DNA from: Rhizobium sp. | GTDB lineage: Bacteria > Pseudomonadota > Alphaproteobacteria > Rhizobiales > Rhizobiaceae | DNA: 64,000 nucleotides | Assembly: GCA_027533385.1 (NCBI GenBank) | Contig: JAPZUE010000004.1 | Location: 124,001-188,000 of the forward strand | Direction of reading: 5' to 3' | Shown: piece by piece, positions 16,923 through 26,155 of the stretch | Layout: each line of letters starts with the position of its first letter | Position numbering within the stretch: position 1 is the stretch's first letter | Made by a program: the position numbers and the translations under genes | Notes under the pieces: model-generated | The model's database searches: none | What the model was told of the DNA's origin: nothing | Seen by the model: the letters and a program-made list of their open reading frames with translations, nothing else

Positions 16923-17807
16923 ATGCAAGCTCGCCGAAGTGCTATCCTGTTTGCCTGGCTGCTGATCGCGCCGGCCCTTGTCTATATCGCCGTCATCGTC
17001 GCCTATCCGCTGGTCGACACTTTCATCCTGTCCTTCACCGATGCGTCGCTCAGGAAGACGACGAACTGGGTCGGCTGGGCCAACTAAGAGAAGATCTTCA
17101 ACGATACCTTCGGCGAAGTCATCGTCCGGACCTTTGTCTGGACCTTCTTCTCGGTGTCCATCAAGATGATCATCGGTACCTTCGGCGCAGCCATGCTGAA
17201 CGCCGCCGTTCCCGGACGTACGCTGTTTCGCGTGCTGACCATGCCCCCATGGATCGTGCCCATGGCGATCGGTATCTTCATGTGGGGGTGGATGTATAAC
17301 GGCCAGTTCGGCATGATCTCCGGCGTCCTGCAGCGCATGGGCGTGGTCGATGGCCCCGTTGCCTTCCTCGCCTATGGTTCGACCGCCTTCTGGGCGACGA
17401 TCTTCACCGATGTGTGGATCGGCGTGCCGATGGTGACGCTCTACATGTTGGCTGCCATGCAGGCGATCCCGCAGGATCTCTACGAGGCCGCCTGGACGGA
17501 TGGCGCCGGTCGCTTCTATCGCTTCCGCCGCATCACCCTGCCGCTGATCCTGCCCGCCATGATCACCATGTCGATGCTGTCTCTGATCGCGACCTTCAAC
17601 TCCTTCGACATCATCTGGATCCTGACGCGCGGTGGTCCGAGCGGCGAGACCACGACGATGATCATCGACACCTATCACACGGCGATCGGCTCGAAGAAAT
17701 ACGGCGAGGGCGCTGCCCGTGCGGTGCTGATCTGCATCTTCCTCTCGATCTTCTGTGTTGCCTATTTCCGCGTGACCAGCCGTCTCTCGCAGGAGCCTGC
17801 CCGATGA
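16923..17807 (+). pseudogene. Sugar ABC transporter permease (MalF type) interrupted by an in-frame TAA
   Basis: Reading from the ATG at 16923 (GGGAGC upstream) gives a normal MalF-type permease of 294 codons, except that codon 55 (17085-17087) is TAA. The residues before it are WVGWAN and after it EKIFND, where relatives typically have WxNYxxIF, so a Tyr codon has become a stop by one base change. No frameshift is present and the frame is intact to the EAAWTDGAGRFYRFRRITLP coupling motif and the ATGA overlap with the next permease. Internal initiation at a GTG (17154) would remove the first helix. This is either a true nonsense mutation that inactivates the importer or a sequence error. Confidence 0.85.
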
Positions 17808-18664
17808 GCTACGACAAGACAGCCCTGATCAACCGCTACAAATGGTATGAGCTGGTCGGCATCTATAGCGGGATCGCGGTCTTCCTGACCTTCGTTCTGG
17901 CACCCTTCGTCGAAGGATTCCTGGTGTCGCTCAAGCCGCTCAGCCAGCTCTTCTCCTCGCCCTATCGCTTTTGGCCGGAAAACGGCTCATTCGACGCCTA
18001 CATCACCATGTGGGACAGCGTTCCGGGCTTTGCACGCTACATCTTCAACTCCTTCTTGATCTCGACCATTGCGACCGTCGTCGTCCTGCTGCTCGTGGTG
18101 CCGGCATCCTATGCCTTTGCCCGTTTCGAATTTCGCGGTCGCGGTCAGTTGCTGGCTGCCTTTCTCGCGGTCAACATGTTCTCGGGTGCCGTGCTGCTCA
18201 TCCCGCTCTTCCGGCTGATGCGGTCGATGGGTGTGCTGAACACTTACTTTGCGATGATCGTGCCGGGTGTCGCCTTCCTCATTCCCTCAGCGATCTGGCT
18301 GTTGCGCACCTACATGATGCGCATTCCGCGGGAGCTGGAAGAGGCGGCCTATGTCGATGGCGCCGGTTACTTCTACACCTTCCGTCGGGTCATCCTGCCG
18401 CTTGCCACGCCGGGCATCGCCGTGGTCGCCATCACGACCTTCATCGGCGCCTATGCCCAGCAGTTCATCTTTGCCCTCACCTTCAATTCCAAGACCGAAT
18501 ACATGCCGCTTCCGATCGGGCTGTTTGCCTATTTCGGCCGCCAGGAGGTCATCTGGAACGAGCTGATGGCGGCAAGCTTCGTCGGGATCACGCCGGCGAT
18601 GATCGTGATCTTCTTCCTGCAGCGCTACCTCGTCAGCGGACTGACCGCCGGCGCGGTGAAGTAA
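17804..18664 (+). CDS. Sugar ABC transporter permease (MalG type)
   Basis: 286-residue inner-membrane permease of the carbohydrate CUT1 family with six predicted helices. The cytoplasmic EAA loop is ELEEAAYVDGAGYFYTFRRVILP near residue 180, which docks the ATPase. It pairs with the interrupted permease upstream (ATGA overlap) and with the binding protein downstream. It appears intact; its function depends on whether the upstream nonsense codon is real. Confidence 0.9.
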   Translation: MSYDKTALINRYKWYELVGIYSGIAVFLTFVLAPFVEGFLVSLKPLSQLFSSPYRFWPENGSFDAYITMWDSVPGFARYIFNSFLISTIATVVVLLLVVPASYAFARFEFRGRGQLLAAFLAVNMFSGAVLLIPLFRLMRSMGVLNTYFAMIVPGVAFLIPSAIWLLRTYMMRIPRELEEAAYVDGAGYFYTFRRVILPLATPGIAVVAITTFIGAYAQQFIFALTFNSKTEYMPLPIGLFAYFGRQEVIWNELMAASFVGITPAMIVIFFLQRYLVSGLTAGAVK

Positions 18665-18728
18665 GGGCTGCCAACCAAAATTCGGGCCAACCGGACGCTT
18701 TCAACCTGTCAACAAAGGGGAACTACCG

Positions 18729-19949
18729 ATGACAAGAAAATTGACCATGCTCGCGGGCTCATTCGCCCTGCTCGCAAGCTCGGCGCTCACCACGCTGGCG
18801 GCTGACCAGGAGATCAGCTGGATCTATTGCGGCGACAAGATCGACCCGATCCACGAAAAGTATATCGCCGAATGGGAAGGCAAGAATGCCGGCTGGAAGG
18901 TGAAGCCCGAAGTCGTCGGCTGGGAACAGTGCCAGGACAAGGCGACGACGCTCGCCGTTGCAGGCACGCCTGTTGCCATGGCCTATGTCGGCTCGCGCAC
19001 GCTGAAGGAATTCGCCCAGAACGACCTCATCGTCGAAGTCCCGATGACCGACGAGGAAAAGGCGTCCTACTATCCGAACATCGTCGACACCGTGACCTTC
19101 GAGGGCACGCAGTGGGGCGTTCCGATCGCGTTTTCGACCAAGGCGCTCTACTGGAACAAGGACCTGTTCAAGGCCGCCGGTCTGGACCCGGAAAGCCCGC
19201 CGAAGACCTGGGCTGACACGATCGCTGCTGCCAAGCAGATCAAGGAGAAGACCGGCACTGCCGGTTACGGTCTGCCGGCCAAGACCTTCGACAACACCAT
19301 GCACCAGTTCATGCACTGGGTTTACACCAACAACGGCAAGGTCATCGACGGCGACAAGATCGTCATCGACAGCCCGGAAGTTCTGGCCGCCCTGCAGGCC
19401 TACAAGGACATCACGCCTTACTCCGTCGAAGGTGCGACCGCTTATGAGCAGAACGAAATCCGCGCCATCTTCCTCGATGGCAAGGTCGGCATGATCCAGG
19501 CCGGTTCGGGCGCCGCCTATCGCCTGAAGGACACCAAGATCAACTGGGGTGTTGCCCCGCTGCCGCTCGGCCCTGCAGCCAAGGGTGAAGGCACGCTGCT
19601 GATCACCGACAGCCTTGCCATCTTCAAGGGCTCGGGCGTCGAGGAGAAGGCGACGGAATTCGCCAAGTACATCACCTCGACCGACATCCAGCATGAATAC
19701 GAGCTGCAGGGAGGCGCCGGCCTCACGCCGCTTCGCCCGGGCGCTGTCGTTGACCAGTTCGTTGCCAACGAGCCCTTCTGGAAGCCGTTCATCGACGGCA
19801 TCGCCTATGGTGGTCCGGAGCCCCTCTTCACCGACTACAAGGGCTTCCAGAACGTCATGATCGAGATGGTCCAGTCGGTCGTCACCGGCAAGGCTGAGCC
19901 GGCCGACGCCCTGAAGAAGGCTGCCGGCGAACTCGAGCAGTACAAGTAA
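18729..19949 (+). CDS. Sugar ABC transporter substrate-binding protein (CUT1)
   Basis: 406-residue extracellular solute-binding protein family 1 member with a signal peptide (MTRKLTMLAGSFALLASSALTTLA, cleavage before ADQE). Motifs typical of family 1 binding proteins are visible, such as FSTKALYWNKDLFKAAGLD and the late aromatic EPFWKPFIDG. AAAGGGGAAC precedes the ATG. Ligand unknown; the position between amino-sugar and oxidoreductase genes suggests an oligosaccharide or amino sugar. Confidence 0.9.
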   Translation: MTRKLTMLAGSFALLASSALTTLAADQEISWIYCGDKIDPIHEKYIAEWEGKNAGWKVKPEVVGWEQCQDKATTLAVAGTPVAMAYVGSRTLKEFAQNDLIVEVPMTDEEKASYYPNIVDTVTFEGTQWGVPIAFSTKALYWNKDLFKAAGLDPESPPKTWADTIAAAKQIKEKTGTAGYGLPAKTFDNTMHQFMHWVYTNNGKVIDGDKIVIDSPEVLAALQAYKDITPYSVEGATAYEQNEIRAIFLDGKVGMIQAGSGAAYRLKDTKINWGVAPLPLGPAAKGEGTLLITDSLAIFKGSGVEEKATEFAKYITSTDIQHEYELQGGAGLTPLRPGAVVDQFVANEPFWKPFIDGIAYGGPEPLFTDYKGFQNVMIEMVQSVVTGKAEPADALKKAAGELEQYK

Positions 19950-19966
19950 TCTCGGGCAACCGGGGC

Positions 19967-19992
19967 TCCGCGGGCCGGTTTCGGCCCGCGGA
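19967..19992 (+). terminator. Intercistronic hairpin after the binding-protein gene
   Basis: A perfect 10-bp stem (TCCGCGGGCC 19967-19976, loop GGTTTC, GGCCCGCGGA 19983-19992) lies 18 bases past the stop with no strong T run. Probably an mRNA-stabilising or partial termination element, like the one after ytfQ. Confidence 0.55.
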
Positions 19993-20046
19993 TTTCATCA
20001 AGCGGGTTTGGCCGACTGTTGAGGTCGGCAATGGAGACTGAGGGTC

Positions 20047-21177
<1,131 letters not shown>

Positions 21178-21211
21178 AGCTCCTCCCGGCCATGCCAAAG
21201 GCCAATCCCCT

Positions 21212-21237
21212 GGTCCGCCTTCGGGCGGACCTTTTTT
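21212..21237 (+). terminator. Rho-independent terminator of the oxidoreductase/ABC operon
   Basis: GGTCCGCC (21212-21219) and GGCGGACC (21224-21231) form a perfect stem with a TTCG tetraloop followed by six Ts. This is a textbook intrinsic terminator, 34 bases after the ATPase stop, facing a convergent gene. Confidence 0.92.
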
Positions 21238-21262
21238 CGTTTGGGAGGCTTGCTGCGCGCTG

Positions 21263-21697
21263 TCAGTCCGGAAAGCCGTCAAACTGCGGCAGGTCGTCGA
21301 CGATCTCGTACCAGGGTGCCTTGGAGCCGACGAAGATGTGCATGGAGGGTTTCATCGAGGGTGGGTCGATGAGCGTTCCCATGGGAAGATGGACTTTCAC
21401 GCCCCCGTTTTCGGCAATCCAGGAATAGACGAGGGAACCGCAGGTGCGGCAGTGCATGTCATGGATGTCTTCAGGGTCTCCATGGCGGAACATGGCGTCT
21501 GCGCCTGCGGTGATGGCAAAGTCCTCGACCGAGGCACCAGCGATCGGCTTGAAGGCCGAGCCCGTGGTGCGGCGGCATTTCGAACAGTGGCAGTTGATCG
21601 CGTAGAGAAAGCGATCGGCGACCTCATAGGTCACGGCCCCGCACATGCAGCCGCCGCGCAGCCGGTGCAGACCCTGCAACTGTTTGTGCTCCGTCAT
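21263..21697 (-). CDS. GFA-family protein (CENP-V/glutathione-dependent formaldehyde-activating fold)
   Basis: 144-residue small zinc protein. The cysteine pattern is GGCMCGAVTY near residue 17, NCHCSKCRRTTGSAF near 38-50 and MHCRTCGSLVYSW near 84, as in Gfa and related proteins that bind structural and catalytic zinc and sometimes glutathione. The enzymatic role of most members is unknown; formaldehyde activation should not be assumed. Two ATGs are adjacent (21700 and 21697); the second has the better spacing from GGAAGG. Confidence 0.82.
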   Translation of the reverse strand: MTEHKQLQGLHRLRGGCMCGAVTYEVADRFLYAINCHCSKCRRTTGSAFKPIAGASVEDFAITAGADAMFRHGDPEDIHDMHCRTCGSLVYSWIAENGGVKVHLPMGTLIDPPSMKPSMHIFVGSKAPWYEIVDDLPQFDGFPD

Positions 21698-21741
21698 CAT
21701 GGCCCTTCCGCCTTGAGGCAAAGGATTTGGCAATGGCAGCA

Positions 21742-22131
21742 CTAAGCCGCCGGGCGAATGTCCGTCTCCGCGAAGTCTTTACCCTTGAACAACAGCGGTT
21801 CATCAAGATCCTTGGAGAGAGCGTAGGCAAAGCAGTCGCCAAAGTTCAAGCCGGCCTTGTGCCTGCCTTTGCCGAAATCAAGGAAGGCTTGTCGGGCGAA
21901 ATCGCCCTGTTCGACTGTAACGGGCTCAATGGTGATCGCTGCGCGGCGGAAGAAGGCTTCGACCTGCCGCATCCCCTCGGGCCCGAGCTGCTTTTCGATC
22001 ACCATGGATAACTCGACATAGTTCGCCACGCTGATCCGCGTTATCGCCGCGCCGTGGATCAGTCGCGTGAAGGCGGCAGCTTCCGGTTCGCCATAGAAGA
22101 TCGCAACCATGGCTGATGTGTCGACGATCAT
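21742..22131 (-). CDS. vapC: VapC-type PIN-domain ribonuclease toxin
   Basis: 129-residue PIN-domain protein with the acidic metal-binding residues in expected places: D4 (VDTSAM), E40 (VELSMV), D99 (NFGDCFAYALS) and D119 (KGKDF). Such toxins cleave initiator tRNA or rRNA when unbound. The start overlaps the antitoxin stop by four bases (ATGA), the usual coupled order antitoxin then toxin. Nothing suggests it is broken. Confidence 0.9.
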   Translation of the reverse strand: MIVDTSAMVAIFYGEPEAAAFTRLIHGAAITRISVANYVELSMVIEKQLGPEGMRQVEAFFRRAAITIEPVTVEQGDFARQAFLDFGKGRHKAGLNFGDCFAYALSKDLDEPLLFKGKDFAETDIRPAA

Positions 22132-22376
22132 TTCGGCAGGCCATCCTCGTCGTAGAGAAGCTCCGCGTGATCGGCGTAAGGCTGCGTCAGATGTGCTGCG
22201 GCCCGGCTCGCGATCGTCAGAAGTTCATCGACCGAAGCCTTGCCTTTCTGCTTTTCAATCTGCGCATAGCGCTCGCGCAGAGCCTCGGTGACAACACGGC
22301 TCATGCTCTGCCCCGTGGCAAGGGCGATCGCCTGAGCGAGGCGATGCGCTTCGGGGTCCTTGATGTTGAGGCTCAT
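22128..22376 (-). CDS. vapB: VapB-type antitoxin
   Basis: 82-residue antitoxin of the PSK/Rv0623-like class: an N-terminal DNA-binding half (MSLNIKDPEAHRLAQAIALATGQSMSRVVTEALRER) and an acidic C-terminal part that would wrap the toxin. Start at 22376 follows TGGAGC; a 5-residue longer frame lacks a ribosome-binding site. It would repress its own operon at the repeats immediately upstream. Confidence 0.87.
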   Translation of the reverse strand: MSLNIKDPEAHRLAQAIALATGQSMSRVVTEALRERYAQIEKQKGKASVDELLTIASRAAAHLTQPYADHAELLYDEDGLPK

Positions 22377-22390
22377 GACGCATTGCTCCA

Positions 22391-22418
22391 TTCTACCAAG
22401 GTAGCCAGAATTCTACCA
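22391..22418. promoter_or_regulatory. Putative VapB operator
   Basis: Just upstream of vapB, CTACC-AA-GGTAG (22393-22404) is a short inverted repeat, and TTCTACCA occurs at 22391-22398 and again at 22411-22418, exactly 20 bp apart. Repeated palindromic half sites overlapping the promoter are typical for autoregulated toxin-antitoxin operons. Confidence 0.55.
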
Positions 22419-22542
22419 TTCTAGCCGACTTCATAGCCGTTTCAAAGCGTAGCCGTGGCGGCTTCACATTCCCCGGCGGAAGAACCTGCAGAGTGCCCGT
22501 CATTGGCCTGCCTTCGGCAGGAGATCCCTCGCCTAGGGCTGG

Positions 22543-23634
22543 TTACCAGACCAAACCACGCGCCGCGACCTCTTCCACCCGGGTGACGATCCCATCTCGG
22601 TGGAAGGTCATGATGTCGAAGAGGTTCGAGACGACGCAGGTGTGGTTCGGGATGATCCTGACCTTCTCGCCGATCTCGGGACGTCGCCCCTGAACCTTGG
22701 ACAGGTCGACCGTGCCGTGCTCCTCGGAAAGGCCCGAGATGACCGCATCCGGGTAATCGACGATCATGCCGTAGTCGGAGAAGCCGAGAAGGTCCGAGGT
22801 GAGGGCCTTGGAGCCTGCGTCGAGGATCGCGCGATCTGGCGTCGGGCGGGAGACGACGGTCGCCAGGATGTGCATGGCGCAGTCGTCGAGGCTGCAGTGC
22901 CCCGAGCGGGCCATGGCGCGGTCGTTGTAGACATAGGTGCCGGCCCGGTGCTCGGTGGCCGAGGTCACCTTGTGCGCCGAGAAGAGGCTGGGCGTGCCGC
23001 CATTGGAGACAATGGGGCAGGGGATGCCACGGGCGGCAAGGCCGGCGAGTGTCGCGGCGAAGAAGGCTTCGACGGCCTCCTCGGTGTCTGCCTTGGGATA
23101 GGTCAGGATACCGCCGAAGGTAAGGCCGGGGGCTGCAGTGATCGTCTCAGCCAGTGCAATCGCCGCCTCCGGGCTCTGGACGCCGCAGCGCCCGCCCCCC
23201 GTGTCGCATTCAACGAGAACGGTGAGCGGACGGGTCTGAGCGAAGGTTGAAGCGAGGCCGCGCACCGTCATTTCGCTGTCGGCAACGACCTTCAGGCCGG
23301 AGATGCGGGCGTTCAGCGCCGCGAGCCGCTCAAGCTTCCCCGAACCCAGGATGTTGAAGGTGATCAACAGGTCTTCGAAGCCGGCATCGGCGAAGATTTC
23401 GGCCTCGGTGATCTTCTGGCAATTGATGCCCTGCGCGCCGGCCTTCACCTGCTGGCTGGCGATGGCCGGGATCTTGTGGGTCTTGATGTGTGGACGGAAG
23501 GCGAGGCCGTGGCTGTCCATATAGGTCTGAACACGGGCGATATTGGCGGCGAGCTTCTCTTCGTCGATCAGCGGCAGCGGCGTGGAGAGTTCAGATATCG
23601 GTTGGCCGGGCTTGGGGCGGGGGAGTTCCATCAT
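22543..23634 (-). CDS. D-serine dehydratase-like PLP enzyme (DSD1 / D-threonine aldolase fold)
   Basis: 363-residue fold-type III PLP enzyme (alanine racemase-like N-domain). The Schiff-base lysine is K51 in RPHIKTHK. The C-terminal domain has an H-x-C pair (H331, C333 in NHTCVVSN). Eukaryotic-type D-serine dehydratases use His and Cys there for zinc, whereas D-threonine aldolases use His and Asp, so a D-serine or D-threo-3-hydroxyaspartate dehydratase is more likely. It is the last gene of the SnoaL-like/mlrC operon, overlapping the mlrC stop. The 2-amino-acrylate product would be handled by RidA, encoded across the divergent promoter. Confidence 0.82.
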   Translation of the reverse strand: MMELPRPKPGQPISELSTPLPLIDEEKLAANIARVQTYMDSHGLAFRPHIKTHKIPAIASQQVKAGAQGINCQKITEAEIFADAGFEDLLITFNILGSGKLERLAALNARISGLKVVADSEMTVRGLASTFAQTRPLTVLVECDTGGGRCGVQSPEAAIALAETITAAPGLTFGGILTYPKADTEEAVEAFFAATLAGLAARGIPCPIVSNGGTPSLFSAHKVTSATEHRAGTYVYNDRAMARSGHCSLDDCAMHILATVVSRPTPDRAILDAGSKALTSDLLGFSDYGMIVDYPDAVISGLSEEHGTVDLSKVQGRRPEIGEKVRIIPNHTCVVSNLFDIMTFHRDGIVTRVEEVAARGLVW

Positions 23635-25112
23635 GCGGCCTCGCTGCCTTCGGGCGTGTCATGCGGGTTTGCCATGATCGGCCAGATATCGCGGCGCACA
23701 TGGCGATAGGCGGTCTGGGCCGGATTGTTGGGATAGGGCGTGCCTGCGGCGCAGTAGAGGATCTCCGAGGCGATCTGCGAGAAGGCCGCATAGAAATGAT
23801 TGGTCGACTTGATGACGAGCAGATGCTTGGCTGTCGGGTCAATACCGAGTGCGGTGAAGAGCGAGGGATCGTAGCTCTGGACGCGGACCGAGCTCAGGAT
23901 GATGTCAATGCCCTCAAGCCGGATATGGGCCGCATCGCCGAAGGGGGCGATGCTGTCGCCGAAGCGCATCTCTGCACTCGGGACCACTTTGACCACCTTC
24001 ACCAGACCGTCGATCGGATGGCCTGTGCCGGGGGCTGATTTTGCGCCGAACCGCAGCGGAATCTCGGCGCCTTCGCCGGCTGCCATGCAGATCTGCACCG
24101 CGATCGGGTCCCAGATCATGCCGACGGCGGCGTTGGTCACGCCACGCGCCAGCATTTCCGCAAGGATCACGGTCGCATCACCCGCCGTGCCGCCGCCGGG
24201 ATTGTCCCACATGTCGGCGATAATGATAGGGCCTTTGGGATAGGCCAGCGCTTGGTCAAGCGCTGCCTTCTCGTCGATCTGCGGCATCATGAAGGTGCCG
24301 CGCTTGGCGAAAAGTTCCATGCCGAGGTCGCGTGCCAGCATCGCGCCCTTGTCGGCATTGCCGTTGGTCACAGCGATCGTCTTGGTGCCCATCTCCGGCA
24401 CGTCGCCGGCCATGAAGCCGTGGATGACAGAGAGCGACAGAACCTCCGAATCCGCATTCTCGATGGCCATAAGTCTGTCAACAAAGCTGCGCATTGGCTC
24501 GCGCGAGGTCGGGAAAACATCGATCATGCGGCAGTCGAAGACCGACATGACCGGCTTCACCCGACCTTCCAGGGTGTCGACGGCGATCCGCCAGAGATCT
24601 TCGGCGCGATCGACGAAATCGGTGTGCGGGAATTCCTTGAAGACGACGAAGAAATCGGCAGCTGCGACGCGTTTTGCCGTCAGGTGGCTGTGCGGATCGA
24701 GCTCGGCGCAAAGAAGGATGTCCGGGCCGATGATCCCGCGGATGCGGGTCAGGAGATCGCCTTCCGGGTCGAGATAACCGTCGGCGACCATGGCGCCGTG
24801 CAGACCGAGGACCACGGCATCGACAGGCATGGCTGCGCGCAGTTGATCCAGGATCTCGTCGCGCAGGCTCTCATAGGTCTGGCGGTTGACGAGGCCTGCC
24901 GGATCCGCCCAGGTCGCCGTGCCCTCGATCAGCGTCCAGCCCTTGTCACTGCAGACCTTGCGACCGACCGTAATCGGCGCGGTGCAGAGCGTCGGCGTCG
25001 CGGGATGCTTGCCCGGAGGCGCATAGAGCGAATCCTCGAAGGCGCGCCGGTCGATGCAGATCGGGGAGAAAGTGTTGGTTTCCGTTGCAAGCGCGGCGGT
25101 GAAGATGCGCAA
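23631..25112 (-). CDS. MlrC-family (M81) metallopeptidase-like protein, copy 1
   Basis: 493-residue MlrC-like protein. MlrC (microcystinase C) is a zinc enzyme that cleaves the linearised D-amino-acid-containing peptide microcystin. Family blocks are ATETNTFSP near residue 9, LGLHGAMV near 103, AELDPHSH near 137, WDNPGGGTAGDAT near 300 and VIKSTNHFYAAF near 440. No signal peptide, so cytosolic. The start is a TTG at 25112, supported by GGAGGT 7 bases upstream. Natural substrates of rhizobial members are unknown. Gene order with the D-amino-acid enzyme suggests a D-residue-containing conjugate. Confidence 0.85.
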   Translation of the reverse strand: MRIFTAALATETNTFSPICIDRRAFEDSLYAPPGKHPATPTLCTAPITVGRKVCSDKGWTLIEGTATWADPAGLVNRQTYESLRDEILDQLRAAMPVDAVVLGLHGAMVADGYLDPEGDLLTRIRGIIGPDILLCAELDPHSHLTAKRVAAADFFVVFKEFPHTDFVDRAEDLWRIAVDTLEGRVKPVMSVFDCRMIDVFPTSREPMRSFVDRLMAIENADSEVLSLSVIHGFMAGDVPEMGTKTIAVTNGNADKGAMLARDLGMELFAKRGTFMMPQIDEKAALDQALAYPKGPIIIADMWDNPGGGTAGDATVILAEMLARGVTNAAVGMIWDPIAVQICMAAGEGAEIPLRFGAKSAPGTGHPIDGLVKVVKVVPSAEMRFGDSIAPFGDAAHIRLEGIDIILSSVRVQSYDPSLFTALGIDPTAKHLLVIKSTNHFYAAFSQIASEILYCAAGTPYPNNPAQTAYRHVRRDIWPIMANPHDTPEGSEAA

Positions 25113-25148
25113 GGGCCGACCTCCAGGTCTCAAGGGTTGAGGGCGGGT

Positions 25149-25640
25149 TCAGCGCTGGCCCATCGGATTGGGCAGATAACCGGTAAAGCCGGAGATTTTC
25201 CAGCGACCTTCATGCAGGCGGCAGTAATAGAGCGTCTGCCAGCGCATGACGTCGATTGTGCCATCCGCCTTCTTGATGCCGCCGTCGAACTTCTTGCGCA
25301 CGAGCGCGGTTTCACCTGAGATCTCGATCTCTTCCAACGTCGTCGTCGTGAAGATCGCGCTGCGCGGATCCTCGCCGTAAGCTTGGCCGGCGAAGTCATG
25401 CGCCTGCTTCAGCCATTCGTCGCGGTAAGCCGCGAGACTGGGGAAGGCCAGCGTCCACTTGTCCGGATTGTCCTCGCGATTGCCGCTGATGCCGATAAAG
25501 CCATCCTCGACGAAGTCATGGGCGACCATGCTCCAGTCGACGGCGAGGAAGGCATCGATGTCGCGGGGCACGAGCATCTCCCAGATGGCATGGCGGGCTT
25601 CATCCGTTGCCGGAAACGGATTGTGGAATGGGTCGCGCAT
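25149..25640 (-). CDS. SnoaL/NTF2-like protein of unknown function
   Basis: 163-residue single-domain protein with an NTF2-like look: an N-terminal helical part (DEARHAIWEMLVPRDIDAFLAVDW), then strand-rich sequence ending in MRWQTLYYCRLHEGRWKISGFTGYLP. This fold serves small-molecule isomerases, dehydratases and binding proteins, so no reaction can be assigned. It is first in the minus-strand operon with mlrC and the PLP enzyme, 36 bases before mlrC, and starts next to the shared divergent control region. Confidence 0.7.
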   Translation of the reverse strand: MRDPFHNPFPATDEARHAIWEMLVPRDIDAFLAVDWSMVAHDFVEDGFIGISGNREDNPDKWTLAFPSLAAYRDEWLKQAHDFAGQAYGEDPRSAIFTTTTLEEIEISGETALVRKKFDGGIKKADGTIDVMRWQTLYYCRLHEGRWKISGFTGYLPNPMGQR

Positions 25641-25675
25641 TTCTTCCCCGTTTTTAAATTCTTTTCATGAATGTC

Positions 25676-25695
25676 GATTTTGTCTGGTCAAAATC
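25676..25695. promoter_or_regulatory. Inverted repeat in the divergent promoter, candidate RpiR operator
   Basis: GATTTTG (25676-25682) and CAAAATC (25689-25695) form a perfect inverted repeat with a six-base spacer. It sits centrally in the only 112 bases separating the two divergent operons. One of those operons encodes an RpiR-family regulator as its second gene, and RpiR/MurR proteins typically bind such A/T-armed palindromes. The link is inference. Confidence 0.6.
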
Positions 25696-25752
25696 CGTTT
25701 TTTGTGGTCGCTTGTCAACGATCGAAGAAAATAATTTGCATGAGAGGTGTCC

Positions 25753-26139
25753 ATGACGATCAAGCGTTACGGGGCCGAGAAGGCGGGTGCGGGTGGTCAG
25801 CGGTTGCCGTTTGCCCGGGCTGTCGAGGCCGATGGCTGGCTTTATGTTTCCGGACAGGTGGCCATGGAAGATGGCGAGATCATTCCGGGCGGTATCATCG
25901 AACAGACCCACAAGACCATCGCCAATGTCATCGCCATTCTGGAAGAGGCGGGCTACGGGCTTGAGCATGTCGTGCGCTGCGGCGTATGGCTGGATGACCC
26001 ACGCGACTTTTGGACCTTCAACAAGATCTATCAGCAGTATTTCGGTGAGCACCCACCAGCGCGCGCCTGCGTCCAGGCCTCGATGATGGTCGATTGCAAG
26101 GTCGAGATCGACTGCGTAGCCTTCAAGCCTTCGAAATAA
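25753..26139 (+). CDS. RidA-family enamine/imine deaminase
   Basis: 128-residue YjgF/YER057c/UK114-type protein. Trimeric RidA hydrolyses reactive enamine/imine intermediates such as 2-aminoacrylate to ketoacids and ammonia. Family blocks visible are YVSGQVAMEDGEIIPGGIIEQTHKTIANVIAILEEAG (in segments) and the C-terminal ARACVQASMMVDCKVEIDCVAF with the conserved Arg. It starts the plus-strand operon and fits functionally with the D-serine dehydratase-like enzyme on the other side. Start ATG 25753 has GAGAGG upstream. Archetypal RidA versus Rid2-7 subfamily not resolved. Confidence 0.87.
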   Translation: MTIKRYGAEKAGAGGQRLPFARAVEADGWLYVSGQVAMEDGEIIPGGIIEQTHKTIANVIAILEEAGYGLEHVVRCGVWLDDPRDFWTFNKIYQQYFGEHPPARACVQASMMVDCKVEIDCVAFKPSK

Positions 26140-26155
26140 GAGAGAGGGCAGGGCA

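Noticed and set aside
22507-22521. CCTGCC/GGCAGG hairpin after the D-serine-dehydratase-like gene as a terminator
   Set aside because: Short stem without a T run on the minus strand; not strong enough to call.
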